Shown here: piece after piece, positions 43,883-52,358 of the stretch
Position numbering within the stretch: the stretch's first letter is position 1
How the letters are laid out: the number at the start of each line of letters is the position of its first letter
Source: UBA11358 sp049517655
Lineage (GTDB): Bacteria > Verrucomicrobiota > Verrucomicrobiia > Limisphaerales > UBA11358
Assembly: GCA_049517655.1 (NCBI GenBank)
Contig: JBEKRQ010000001.1
Span: 1 to 64,000 of the forward strand
Direction of reading: 5' to 3'
DNA length: 64,000 nucleotides
Position numbers and translations under genes: made by a program
Notes under the pieces: generated by a model
What the model was told of the DNA's origin: nothing
What the model saw: only the letters and a program-made list of their open reading frames with translations
The model's database searches: none

Positions 43883-45265
43883 ATCACAATTCTTCCTCGG
43901 AGACGCGGTTGAGGTCGCCATTGAGGCTTTTGTTTACTTGCGACGCAGCGCGTAACGCCCGGTCTTTTTGTTGCCCACTTTCTCCACCAATCCCGCCTCA
44001 ATCAACGGACGTAGCAAATCCATCGCTCCCTGCTTGGAAACATTCAGCGCGGCCCAGATTTCCGGCGGTGCCATGCTGCCGTGATCACGAAGGAGTTGCA
44101 GCAACCGCTCCTGCCTGGGTCGCAGAACCAGTTTCTTCCCCGGAGTAGGATTGAGTGCCTGTATCCGCAGCCACACCCGTTCCAAAGTTTGTCGAAGCCC
44201 TTCGGCGCAATATTCCAACCAGCCGGTGAGGTCTTCGCCCTCGCGTCGCACCGCCTCCAGCGCGGCGTAGTAACGCGGGCGGTCTTCCCAATAATATTCG
44301 TCCACCGAGAAAATGTGGTGCGTGTCGAAACCGCGCCGGTAAAGCTCCCACAATGCGAGCGCGCGGCCCGTGCGCCCGTTCACATCGGCGAACGGGTGAA
44401 TGGTTTCGAACCGATAATGCACGATGGCCGAACTGATCACCGGCGAAAATTCGCCCGACTGTTTGTTCCACCATTCAAGCAGTTCAAACATCAGCCCGGA
44501 GACATCTTCCGGCACGGGTGGCACATGGCGTCCCACGCGCACGGCAATGGTGCGATAACATCCCGCCTCGCCTTGATCCATCACCCCATCGGCGAGGAGG
44601 CGATGGAGCTTCAAAACATCCTCGTGACGGATGATTTTCCTGTCCGCGCTCTTTTCCACATAACGCAGACCGGCAAAATAATTCAGCACCTCGCGTTGTG
44701 AACGCCGGTTCGACGACGCCAGTTCGCGGCCTTCTTCCAAGGCGCGCACCTGTTCCAATGTGAGCGGATTGCCCTCAATGGCTGTGGATGCGTGGACATT
44801 GCGCGTGCGGGTGTCTTTTTGCAGGGCAGGAATCCAGGAAAGCTCCACGGCTGCGCCTTGAATCCGCTGCCGCAACGCCGCCACCGCCTCTACCCGTGCC
44901 AGCAGGCGCGGACTGATGGTGAATTGCGGTTCATAACTCATGGAAATGAGTCAAGCATGAGTCAAGTTATCAGTCAAGCGCGGGAAAACCACCGGCGACA
45001 CGTCAACAGAATATGTCGAAAATTTGCCATAATTTCGACATAACTTTGGAATATGTCGACGGCAGCGATATGGTTGTTGCCTTGGTGTTATAGTGGCGTT
45101 GTGCTGGTGTAGTTCTGGCGCCGAACGCGCCATTGCCGCAAAAAAGCGCAAGAGACGCAGATTAGAGGGAACTAAAGACTGACCCACTCACGACCGGTCC
45201 GGATTCAAGCAACCGATAGACTTGCGCCAGCGGAAACGCTCTTTTCTTGGTCATATCACAATTCT
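43821..45265. repeat. 73-bp direct repeats flanking the Fic gene
   Basis: 43821-43893 and 45193-45265 match over 73 bases with one difference. The first is the start and leader of the flavin reductase; the second is a detached copy. The 1.3 kb between them holds only the Fic gene. Confidence 0.9.
43934..44941 (-). CDS. Fic-domain AMPylase with winged-helix tail
   Basis: 335 residues. The catalytic loop HPFADVNGRTGR (near 182-193) matches the Fic motif HPFx(D/E)GN(G/K)R closely, with His as base. The N-terminal segment STAIEGN fits the inhibitory (S/T)xxxE(G/N) helix, whose Glu blocks ATP binding, so it is a self-inhibited class II Fic. The C-terminal part (PPEIWAALNVSKQGAMDLLRPL) is a winged helix-turn-helix. 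Such fusions transfer AMP to target proteins and may sense their own state through DNA binding. It is flanked by 73-bp repeats. Confidence 0.92.
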   Translation of the reverse strand: MSYEPQFTISPRLLARVEAVAALRQRIQGAAVELSWIPALQKDTRTRNVHASTAIEGNPLTLEQVRALEEGRELASSNRRSQREVLNYFAGLRYVEKSADRKIIRHEDVLKLHRLLADGVMDQGEAGCYRTIAVRVGRHVPPVPEDVSGLMFELLEWWNKQSGEFSPVISSAIVHYRFETIHPFADVNGRTGRALALWELYRRGFDTHHIFSVDEYYWEDRPRYYAALEAVRREGEDLTGWLEYCAEGLRQTLERVWLRIQALNPTPGKKLVLRPRQERLLQLLRDHGSMAPPEIWAALNVSKQGAMDLLRPLIEAGLVEKVGNKKTGRYALRRK

Positions 45266-45285
45266 GGGATCGACCTCTTTATACA
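44942..45285. other. Gap with duplicated flavin-reductase fragment
   Basis: The right part (45193-45265) is the copy of the flavin reductase start. The left part has AT-rich strings (AATATGTCGAAAATTTGCCA; ATTTCGACATAAC) with an inverted TATGTCGA/TCGACATA element at 45010-45045 that might bind a regulator of the Fic gene. No gene. Confidence 0.45.
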
Positions 45286-45771
45286 TCACTTAAACTTTGC
45301 AAAGCGTGCATCAATCTCTGGACGAAGTTCAACTCCTACTGCTTCAAACACGGCGAGCAATTCCTCATATGCGCCTTTGCCGCCGAGGAAATCCCAGAAC
45401 TCTTCGGCCACCAACAATTCTTCCGGCAAATCGTAAAGCCCGGCCAATGTCCAGCGTTGATAGGGTTCTGGCTCGTATGGATTGTATGGAATAGCTAGGC
45501 CCGTTTTTAGCTTGGCCTTGGGACTTGCCTGCAAACGATACGCCGCCCATTCGAGCATCTTACGCTTGTGCGCTTTGAACTCGTCCATATTTGGCTTGGC
45601 AGTTTTGAGGTCGAAATAATACTCCACATCATCCTTGGCGATGAGAAAAAGGTCAACGCGCGGTTTCTTTACGGTCTTGATTGTGCCGGTGTTAGCAACT
45701 TTGCGGATGCGTTCTATCTCATACTTGTCAAATTTTAGAAATGACCGTGAATAAATCTGAAACCGTTTCAA
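45286..45771 (-). pseudogene. TdeIII-like type II restriction endonuclease, N-truncated
   Basis: From about residue 18 the sequence matches the C-terminal part of TdeIII-family endonucleases: KKPRVDLFLIAKDDVEYYFDLKTAKPN (Asp then DLK as the nuclease core), followed by GLAIPYNPYEP, RWTLAGLYDL and LLVAEEFWDFLGGKGAYEEL. The family is about 260 residues; the N-terminal 100 or so are missing and the first codon would be TTG. The frame also overlaps the end of the next gene by 44 bases without its own ribosome site. No matching methyltransferase is present, so the restriction system is broken. Confidence 0.8.
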
Positions 45772-45991
45772 TTGGACTCACAAAGTCTAACGAGTAATGC
45801 GGATAGCCTTTTGGATCAGAAAAGGTACGTGGCGATTCGGGTGACACAGGTTCAAGAAATTCACCGAAGTAATTCAGAACTCTGTTTTCTGCTTCCTCTT
45901 CGGTTGTTGCGTCGGGGACTAGCTTATAAGTCATGTATTGTTCTTCGCCCGTTCTCACTTCAATAGCCGCAATGAAAAGTTTTTTACTCAT
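45728..45991 (-). CDS. Small protein of unknown function in defence-like cluster
   Basis: 87 residues from ATG 45991, preceded by a strong AAAGGAGA site. It begins MSKKLFIAAIEVRTGEEQYM and has an alpha/beta look with no cysteine cluster or signal. The last 44 bases overlap the endonuclease remnant in another frame. Position in a tight minus-strand group with a zinc-ribbon and nuclease-like protein suggests a shared origin, probably phage or defence DNA. I do not recognise a family. Confidence 0.65.
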   Translation of the reverse strand: MSKKLFIAAIEVRTGEEQYMTYKLVPDATTEEEAENRVLNYFGEFLEPVSPESPRTFSDPKGYPHYSLDFVSPIETVSDLFTVISKI

Positions 45992-45992
45992 T

Positions 45993-46199
45993 TCAATGAT
46001 TCTCCTTTCCGGCAATGGATGACGCTGTTGGCTGAAAATCGGTGTATGGAATTTCGCACTCGCATTCACGACAAATGTAGTAGGCAACATTCCGAGCTTC
46101 GGACTTAACGAATTCTCCATTGCCATCAACAACATCAACCGCTGTGTCGAAGACTTCCAAAAACTCATCTTTGTTGCCGCACTTGCATTTGTAGGCCAT
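45993..46199 (-). CDS. Small zinc-ribbon protein
   Basis: 68 residues with two metal-binding pairs, CKCG near the start and CRECEC in the second half, forming a likely zinc ribbon. The stop is one base from the start of the downstream 87-residue gene region. No signal or membrane segment. It lies in the tight group 45728-47461. Function unknown; zinc ribbons of this size often bind nucleic acid or a partner protein. Confidence 0.7.
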   Translation of the reverse strand: MAYKCKCGNKDEFLEVFDTAVDVVDGNGEFVKSEARNVAYYICRECECEIPYTDFQPTASSIAGKENH

Positions 46200-46201
46200 A
46201 A

Positions 46202-47119
46202 CTAAACTCCAATCTGCAGACGCAAATCACGCAACCGACCCTCAGCCATGTAAAGCACGCCAACGTCTTCCGGCAGCACGTTTCTGAATCGATCTTTAAT
46301 TTCTGGTTGAGTTTCCACGACTTGGTTGTATCGCTTCAATTCGTTTGAAATGATAACTAGTGGCGTGTTGTATTCACGCAGAGTTGCAAGTCTGCCAGCT
46401 CCCGACCAAACGCCAGTGGAAAGCTCTACCTCGAATGCACGTTCAGGATAGAACAACTTTCCGGCTTCACGAAACCAAATCACATCAATGTTTCTGAGCG
46501 AGTCATAATTTGCATATTGCAGTTCGGGGCATTTCTCCAGCTTGGCAATTTCGCCAAGCTCTCGCTGGTTGAACTTTTTCGACTTGTTTGGGCAGTAGGT
46601 CGAAAAGCCACGAATGTTTCCAATCTCCAGCAACCGACCTTGCAAGACAGTGTGAAAACTTTGCTCGACGGAAGTTTGCTCGGCGGACTTCTCAGTCACA
46701 GCTAAGAGCATGTCCCAGCGGTTCAGAAAATCACGAAGCGAAAAGCGGTTGTTGCGCCCCTTTAACGCAAGCTCGAGCTCCTTCTTGATGATTATTTTGA
46801 ATTCGCCGTTGCGGTCGTGGCTCATTTCCGGCAGCCGTTTTATGAATAACTGCATCGGAATAATCAGTGTGTTGTCCACCGAGCCGCACACAAACGCGAT
46901 GAAGGAATTCTCAAGGTTGGCGACCTCTTCAGCGTTGATGTAGTTCAAGCCAAAGAAATACTTACCAGTGTCTGCAGCTACTCTCACCAAGACGTTTGCA
47001 TTTTTGATGCGAAATGCGTGGCAGCGCAAAACGCGAATCGGCTCAATATCGCCAGCAACTTTCTTTGCTTCCGCAAGAAAACTTTCAAGCAGGCGTTTGG
47101 CTTCCGCGCTTTGATTCAT
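46202..47119 (-). CDS. Putative PD-(D/E)XK-like nuclease
   Basis: 305 residues. The C-terminal half has an order of acidic residues recalling restriction-like nucleases: QGRLLEIGN (Glu), then NIDVIWF (Asp) and RAFEVELST (Glu-x-Glu). Helices lie between them as expected. The usual lysine is not in place, so the fold is suggested but activity is uncertain. The N-terminal half is helical and may bind DNA or a partner. It is followed after four bases upstream by a DNA-binding protein (47123-47461), consistent with a defence or restriction unit. Confidence 0.5.
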   Translation of the reverse strand: MNQSAEAKRLLESFLAEAKKVAGDIEPIRVLRCHAFRIKNANVLVRVAADTGKYFFGLNYINAEEVANLENSFIAFVCGSVDNTLIIPMQLFIKRLPEMSHDRNGEFKIIIKKELELALKGRNNRFSLRDFLNRWDMLLAVTEKSAEQTSVEQSFHTVLQGRLLEIGNIRGFSTYCPNKSKKFNQRELGEIAKLEKCPELQYANYDSLRNIDVIWFREAGKLFYPERAFEVELSTGVWSGAGRLATLREYNTPLVIISNELKRYNQVVETQPEIKDRFRNVLPEDVGVLYMAEGRLRDLRLQIGV

Positions 47120-47122
47120 AAA

Positions 47123-47461
47123 TCAACCAATGATTCCGAGATTGTAGCCACGAAGATACGCATTGAGCAATTCTCCATTTTCCGCCTGTTTGATTGGCTC
47201 ACCTTCCGTATTAAGTTTGGCAATTCGGCCACGTTGAATGTAGTCGCGAATGTTGTGTGTGGTCTTGCCTGTTTTAAGCGCGGCCTCTTCAAGTGTTACT
47301 AAATCGGGATTGTTGACGACGTAAGCGACAGAATCTTCGCGCAGAACAAAAGACGATTTTAACCTTTTGATCTTTGTCATTTTCGGCTTTGCAGAAGCTC
47401 GGGCGGAACGCTTGGCCTTGCGTTTAGTTTTTGAGCCAAGCTTTGGATATTTAATCATCAT
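47123..47461 (-). CDS. Basic DNA-binding protein with helix-turn-helix
   Basis: 112 residues. A lysine/arginine-rich N-terminus (SKTKRKAKRSARASAKPK) precedes a MerR/HTH-type segment (LVTLEEAALKTGKTTHNIRDYIQRGRIAKL). It is the first gene of the minus-strand group that contains the nuclease-like, zinc-ribbon and endonuclease-remnant genes. It may regulate them or guide them to DNA. Confidence 0.7.
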   Translation of the reverse strand: MMIKYPKLGSKTKRKAKRSARASAKPKMTKIKRLKSSFVLREDSVAYVVNNPDLVTLEEAALKTGKTTHNIRDYIQRGRIAKLNTEGEPIKQAENGELLNAYLRGYNLGIIG

Positions 47462-47620
47462 GGTCGCTAAAGCATGAGTGTGAGTCGGAAACTGGGCAGC
47501 GTCAATCCGCGCCGGTGGTTTGTGAATACGGCAGAAAATGGCTGGTTTTCGTCAATTGATGTGGCGAAGTTTTCTTTGCGCCGATGTAAAGATTCGGGCA
47601 AGTTCGTCGGAAGCAGATTT

Positions 47621-48307
47621 ATGATTGCAGCTCTTACCGGATTAATCGCCGGCATCATCCACGTGTGGTCGGGACCGGATCATCTGACGGCTATTGCGCC
47701 GTTGGCGGTCCGCCGACCTGAACACGCTTGGGTGCCCGGCGTCCGTTGGGGCTTCGGCCATTCGGCTGGCGTGGCTGTCATCGGGTTGTTGTCGCTTTGG
47801 TTGCGGGATTTGTTACCGGTGAATTTGTTGTCGTCGTGGGGTGAGCGTTTCGTGGGTGTGATGCTGTTCGGCATCGGTCTGTGGGCTTTGCACAAGGCGC
47901 TCAAGAGCAATGTGCACGTCCATGAACACGAGCACGACGGCGAGCGGCACGCGCATATCCACACGCACGGTCATGCTGCCGCCAAGGCGCATGAAAAGCA
48001 GCAGGCGCATCAACAACACACGCACGCGGCTTTCGGCATCGGCATCCTGCATGGACTGGCCGGCAGTTCGCATTTGATCGGGGTATTGCCGATTCTCGCT
48101 TTTCCGACCAGAACCCAGGCACTGGCGTATCTGGTGGCGTTTGGCGCGGGCACGATAATGTCCATGGCCGTATTTTCAACCGGCATGGGTTGGCTGGCCA
48201 GACGGTGCAACGCCAGTGGCCTGAATGTTTACCGCGGTTTGATGAGTACTTGCGGCGTCGCGGCAATGGTTGTTGGCTGTTTCTGGCTGGTAACGAGTTT
48301 TCGTTGA
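47621..48307 (+). CDS. NicO/UreH-type metal permease with His-rich loop
   Basis: 228 residues from ATG 47621; the upstream 49 codons have no homologous character. Six or so transmembrane helices are split by a cytoplasmic loop near 100-145 with many His residues (VHEHEHDGERHAHIHTHGH). The first helix has HVWSGPDHLTAIAPL, close to the His/Asp signature of nickel-cobalt (NicO) and UreH/HupE transporters. It probably moves nickel or cobalt. It is divergent from the defence-like cluster and is followed by a repeat and guaB. No urease or hydrogenase gene is seen nearby. Confidence 0.8.
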   Translation: MIAALTGLIAGIIHVWSGPDHLTAIAPLAVRRPEHAWVPGVRWGFGHSAGVAVIGLLSLWLRDLLPVNLLSSWGERFVGVMLFGIGLWALHKALKSNVHVHEHEHDGERHAHIHTHGHAAAKAHEKQQAHQQHTHAAFGIGILHGLAGSSHLIGVLPILAFPTRTQALAYLVAFGAGTIMSMAVFSTGMGWLARRCNASGLNVYRGLMSTCGVAAMVVGCFWLVTSFR

Positions 48308-48315
48308 GACGGGAA

Positions 48316-48378
48316 TTTTGGAGTGCGCCGACATGTAGGCGCTTTCAAAAGCGGTGACGTGTCACCGCATTCCAAAAA
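48316..48378. repeat. Long hairpin repeat before guaB
   Basis: TTTTGGAGTGCG at the left is matched by CGCATTCCAAAA at the right. Inside it are two smaller hairpins, GCGCC/GGCGC and GCGGTGAC/GTCACCGC. It resembles the GCGGTGG repeat at 38403 and other Verrucomicrobia intergenic repeats. It ends 43 bases before the guaB start. Confidence 0.75.
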
Positions 48379-48420
48379 AATTGTCTTGCCAAGCCCGCCG
48401 GTCAGTCTTTATTTTCCGAC

Positions 48421-49983
48421 ATGGCAGCACCGCGCAATCCTGGATTCGACGGCCAGTTCTACCAGTCTGCGGATGAGTTTTTCCCCGCGAACAGTCATCT
48501 CGCGCTCACGTTCGACGACATCACGCTCGCAACGCTTTATTCCGAGATTCTCCCGCGCGACACACATCTCGACACGCAGCTTGCGGAAAGTCTGTGTCTC
48601 AATATTCCCGTCATTTCGTCCGACATGGACACCGTGACCGAGTCGCGCATGGCGATTGCCATGGCGCTCAACGGCGGGCTCGGCCTCATTCATTACAACA
48701 TGCCGGACCGCGAACAGCTTTCCGAAGTCAGCCGCGTGAAAAATCACGTTCACGGCCTGATTCAGGAGCCGATCATCGTCGCGCCCGACCAGCTTATTGG
48801 CGACGTGCTCGCGATGATTGAACAAAGGAAATTCGGTTTCAGCACGTTCCCGGTCGTTGATAAAAAAGGAAAGCTTGTGGGCCTGTTGTCCGGCCACGTC
48901 GTCAAGCCGCGTTACGCCAAAAAGAAAATTTCAGAGGCGCTGACGCCGCGCGCACAGGTTCACACCGTCAATCAAAAAGAACTCGGCAAGGACCCGATTG
49001 CGCGCGCCGACAAATTTTTCACCGAGCACATCGGCATCCACAAATTGCTTGTCGTGGATGACAAGGACAAATTGTGCGGTCTCATCACGATGAGCGACGT
49101 GGAGCGCATCACGCAGGAACGCAACGAGCAATTCAAGCCCGCGCGCGATTCGCACTTCCGGCTGATTTGCGGCGCGGCGGTTTCGGCCACGCGCAACGCC
49201 TTCGGCGAATTAAATCGCGACCACATCCTGAATCATGTCGGCGCGCTCGTCGAACGCGGCGTGGATGCCGTTGCTGTTTCCACCGCGCACGGTCACACCA
49301 AGGGCGTGGGCGACACTGTGCGGGTGTTGCGCGACGCGTTCCCGAAACTCCCGCTCATTGCCGGCAACGTCACGAGCGCGGCGGGCGTTGAATTTCTTGC
49401 GGATTGCGGCGCAAACGCCGTCAAAGTGGGGCAGGGGCCGGGTTCAATTTGCACCACGCGCATTGTCGCGGGTGTGGGCATTCCGCAAATGACGGCGCTC
49501 TACGTTTGCTCGCGTGCGGCGGCCAAAAAGAAGGTCGCCATTCTCGCCGACGGCGGCATCACAAAATCCGGCGACATCGTAAAGGCGCTGACACTTTCGC
49601 AAGCGGTGATTTGCGGCGGAATTTTTGCCGGATGCAACGAAGCGCCGGGCGAGGTCATTGAAATCAGCGGCAAGTTTTACAAACGCTATCGCGGCATGGG
49701 CAGTTTTGCTGCGATGAAGGCCGGTTCGGCGGCGCGTTACGGCCACGAAAAAGGGCCGCTGCAGAAAGTCGCCCCGGAAGGCGTCGAGGCGCTCAAGGAA
49801 GCGTGCGGTTCGGTGGACCGCGTGCTGGCGCAACTCATCGGCGGCATCCAGTCCGGCATGGGTTATCTCGGCGCGAAGAATCTCGCGCGACTCCGCGAGA
49901 AGGCGCGTTACATCCGCGTCAGCCCCGCCGGCATGCGCGAAGCCGCCCCGCACGACGTGGTGGAATTGAAGACGGGGAATTAG
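48421..49983 (+). CDS. guaB: IMP dehydrogenase
   Basis: 520 residues. It oxidises IMP to XMP with NAD, the first step of GMP synthesis. The TIM-barrel catalytic domain is interrupted near residues 120-230 by two CBS domains (GFSTFPVVDKKGKLVGLL and HKLLVVDDKDKLCGLI). The active-site loop GPGSICTTRIVAGVGIPQ has the catalytic Cys, and the flap follows in GSAARYG. The N-terminal segment LTFDDITLATLYSEILPRD is typical. No clear ribosome site precedes the ATG at 48421. Confidence 0.96.
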   Translation: MAAPRNPGFDGQFYQSADEFFPANSHLALTFDDITLATLYSEILPRDTHLDTQLAESLCLNIPVISSDMDTVTESRMAIAMALNGGLGLIHYNMPDREQLSEVSRVKNHVHGLIQEPIIVAPDQLIGDVLAMIEQRKFGFSTFPVVDKKGKLVGLLSGHVVKPRYAKKKISEALTPRAQVHTVNQKELGKDPIARADKFFTEHIGIHKLLVVDDKDKLCGLITMSDVERITQERNEQFKPARDSHFRLICGAAVSATRNAFGELNRDHILNHVGALVERGVDAVAVSTAHGHTKGVGDTVRVLRDAFPKLPLIAGNVTSAAGVEFLADCGANAVKVGQGPGSICTTRIVAGVGIPQMTALYVCSRAAAKKKVAILADGGITKSGDIVKALTLSQAVICGGIFAGCNEAPGEVIEISGKFYKRYRGMGSFAAMKAGSAARYGHEKGPLQKVAPEGVEALKEACGSVDRVLAQLIGGIQSGMGYLGAKNLARLREKARYIRVSPAGMREAAPHDVVELKTGN

Positions 49984-50066
49984 ACGGAAGGCGGAGGACG
50001 GAGGACGGAAGTCGGACGACGGAGGTCAGATATCCGACATCTGACTTCTGACCTCTGGCCTCCGGC

Positions 50067-50291
50067 TCAAAACTCAATCGCCTCGTTCAGTTTGCCGCAT
50101 TGGGAACACCGCGAGCGGTCCACGTCGGGGTCGTCGGTGTAAACGCAACCGCAATTTGGGCAGCGGAAAATCCGGTCTTCCGGATGCGTTGGCCAGAACC
50201 GGCGGCGGCGCATCTCGGAATAAATCCCCAAACCGCACAGCGCGCCGAGCAGCACCGTCACATAAATCACTATGAGTGCGGGGATGGACAT
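50067..50291 (-). CDS. Small membrane-anchored zinc-ribbon protein
   Basis: 74 residues: one N-terminal helix (ALIVIYVTVLLGALCGLGIY), a basic RRRRFW stretch, then a zinc ribbon made by CPNCG and CSQCG. The ribbon should face the cytoplasm. It starts one base from the end of the TonB-like gene and belongs to the same minus-strand transcript. Function unknown. Between it and guaB there are imperfect repeat strings of the GGAGGACGGA type. Confidence 0.65.
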   Translation of the reverse strand: MSIPALIVIYVTVLLGALCGLGIYSEMRRRRFWPTHPEDRIFRCPNCGCVYTDDPDVDRSRCSQCGKLNEAIEF

Positions 50292-50292
50292 G

Positions 50293-51201
50293 TCACGGGT
50301 TTGGAGGCGCGTTCGTCGCAGCCGGTGCGACGGTGTGCCAGTCGAAAACGAGCCGGCCGATGGTCAGATCCGACGAAGGCGCAAAGCGTGCGGCGCGGGC
50401 AAGTTCGAGCGCACGCTGGTCGGCGGCATCATAATGACCGGCGGTTTCCATGGGATTATCTGACGGCAGTAAAACAGTGGAAATGACATTGCCCGCCGCA
50501 TTCACGAGCACCTGCACTTTGCTTGGCGCCAGCACGTCCGCATACGGCCACGACGGCAGTTTCATGGGTGTAAGCAATCGTCGCCGGGCCAGGCCGCCTT
50601 CGATGCGCAACGTCGAGGTTTTGGCAAGCACCGGTTCAACCGGCACTACTGGCACGGTGAATCGGGGCGGCGTTTTTAATTCAAATTGAAAGGTCGTGAA
50701 ACGGTTTGTCTGCATGAATTGGCTGAAGGTTGCGCCCAATTCTCCGACGGGGAGTGGCAGCCAACGCGGCGGTTCCGTCCATTCCATGCGGTGAAATTCC
50801 ACGGGCGGCGGCTCCAGCCACGCCGGCCCGGCAAAACCTTTGCGGTTCGGCAGTGCGAAGAGCGTTGGGTCGTTCAGCGCCAGCCATTCGCCGGAGCTGG
50901 CTGTGAGTTTCAGCGCGGGAACATTTTTCACGGCGCGTGGAACAATCGGTTTGTATTCGCCAAACGCAAAAATCAACGCGAGTTGCGCGGCAAAAACGAG
51001 CGCGATAAGCGTCAGCCAGCGGCGCAAAGACCATGAACCTGCGCCCCGCTCTTCCGGGGGGGCTTCCGTCTTCGTCCCGCATTGCGGGACTACGCCGAGA
51101 CAAGCCGGCGCGGTAGGCCCGCCTCCGCTTTGCAACTCCGGCGCGGCAGGCCCTCCGCCGACAAGTTCCGCGGCGGTTGAATCTGCGCGCGCGGTGTTCA
51201 T
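50293..51201 (-). CDS. TonB-like energy-transduction protein
   Basis: 302 residues. After a Gly/Pro-rich N-terminus comes one membrane helix (WLTLIALVFAAQLALIFAFG) near 60-80, a long periplasmic region and a C-terminal domain (KVQVLVNAAGNVISTVLLPS, then ALELARAARFAP) that has the TonB C-terminal beta-alpha-beta pattern. It follows exbD with a four-base overlap, giving an ExbB-ExbD-TonB type set that passes proton-motive force to outer-membrane receptors. The first 55 residues derive from a repeat element and may not belong to the original protein. Confidence 0.75.
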   Translation of the reverse strand: MNTARADSTAAELVGGGPAAPELQSGGGPTAPACLGVVPQCGTKTEAPPEERGAGSWSLRRWLTLIALVFAAQLALIFAFGEYKPIVPRAVKNVPALKLTASSGEWLALNDPTLFALPNRKGFAGPAWLEPPPVEFHRMEWTEPPRWLPLPVGELGATFSQFMQTNRFTTFQFELKTPPRFTVPVVPVEPVLAKTSTLRIEGGLARRRLLTPMKLPSWPYADVLAPSKVQVLVNAAGNVISTVLLPSDNPMETAGHYDAADQRALELARAARFAPSSDLTIGRLVFDWHTVAPAATNAPPNP

Positions 51202-51626
51202 GGTTGGTCGGATGTGCCGATGACGACGCGCGGCAGCGTGGCTAGAACGATGTTGCAGATGCCCGCGTCGCGCGCGAGCAGTGTCACGCGGACGAGTTGC
51301 TCGTAAGTCACGGCTTTGTCGGCGTGGATGACGAGTGTGAGCGGTTCGCGCAGTCCTTTCGCGGCGCCGCGCAAGTGCGATTTCAATTCGTTCTCATTGA
51401 CGATTTGATCTGCGAAAAACAGCCGTCCGCCGGCATCAATCGCAACGGACACCGTCGGTTTGTCCGCGCCAGCCAGACCGTCGGCGACGGGCATGCGCAA
51501 CGACAGACCCGGTGTGGGTAAAAGCATGGCCAGCATCAGAAAAATGAGCAGCAGAAAGAAAACAGCCACGAACGGCGCCACGTCAAACGGGCTGCGCAAG
51601 AGACGGGCATTGCGCGGGAATTTCAT
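51198..51626 (-). CDS. exbD: ExbD/TolR-family protein
   Basis: 142 residues with a single transmembrane helix (FVAVFFLLLIFLMLAMLL) preceded by DVAPF, where the conserved membrane Asp of ExbD sits just at the helix start. The periplasmic domain has the alpha-beta fold of the family (LVIHADKAVTYEQLVRVTLLARDAG). It overlaps exbB by four bases and the TonB-like gene by four bases. Confidence 0.9.
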   Translation of the reverse strand: MKFPRNARLLRSPFDVAPFVAVFFLLLIFLMLAMLLPTPGLSLRMPVADGLAGADKPTVSVAIDAGGRLFFADQIVNENELKSHLRGAAKGLREPLTLVIHADKAVTYEQLVRVTLLARDAGICNIVLATLPRVVIGTSDQP

Positions 51627-52249
51627 GAGGATTTGGGACCGCCGTTTTCGGTGACGATGTTGACGATTTCGCCGGCGGCCCGTTCCATGTCGAGGACGAT
51701 CTTGTTGATGCGGCTGACGAGGTAATTATACCCGGCGTGAACCGGAATGGCCACGGCAATGCCCGCCGCCGCGCAAATGAGCGCCTCCCAAATGCCGGCA
51801 GAGAGCGTGTTGACGTGCGCGTAAAGGCCGTCGGTTTGCAATCTCATAAAAATGCGGATAAACCCGATGATGGTGCCGAGCAAACCCAACAGCGGCGCGA
51901 TTTGCGCGATGGTGGCAAGCAGGTTCAGTTTTTCCTCAAGGCGCGGCACTTCGGTGAGGCCGGCTTCCTCCACGGCTTCGCGCACACGCTCGCGTCCGCG
52001 GTCGCGGTTGAGAATGGCGGTTTTGACAATGCGCGCGACGGGGCCGGGCGTGGCGTCGCAGATGGAAATGGCTTCGACAATATTGTCGCGCTTAAGAACA
52101 TTGCGCACGCCGTTGAGGAATTCACCGGAATTGATTTGCGAGCGATGACAAAACAAAACGCGCTCGATGAACACAACGAGTGCAATGGCCGCGGCAATCA
52201 GAATCAGCCAGATTATCGGGCCGCCATTGGTCAGAAGCAGTGGTAACAT
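51623..52249 (-). CDS. exbB: ExbB/TolQ/MotA-family proton-channel protein
   Basis: 208 residues from ATG 52249. Three transmembrane helices: IIWLILIAAAIALVVFIE near the N-terminus, then IAQIAPLLGLLGTIIGFIRIF and LICAAAGIAVAIPVHAGYNYL in the C-terminal half. These carry the LLGLLGTIxG and AxxGxxVAxP signatures of the family. It forms the proton channel with the downstream ExbD protein. The upstream extension to 52312 lies in a tandem ACAAGTG repeat and is not part of the protein. Confidence 0.92.
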   Translation of the reverse strand: MLPLLLTNGGPIIWLILIAAAIALVVFIERVLFCHRSQINSGEFLNGVRNVLKRDNIVEAISICDATPGPVARIVKTAILNRDRGRERVREAVEEAGLTEVPRLEEKLNLLATIAQIAPLLGLLGTIIGFIRIFMRLQTDGLYAHVNTLSAGIWEALICAAAGIAVAIPVHAGYNYLVSRINKIVLDMERAAGEIVNIVTENGGPKSS

Positions 52250-52358
52250 GCGGCTTTTATAGGCGGTCGCGTGACAAGTGACAAGTGACAAGTAACGCGT
52301 AAGGTGACGCAAGTCCCATGTCTCGCGTTTTGGCTTGCTTCACACGCACCATCAACGA

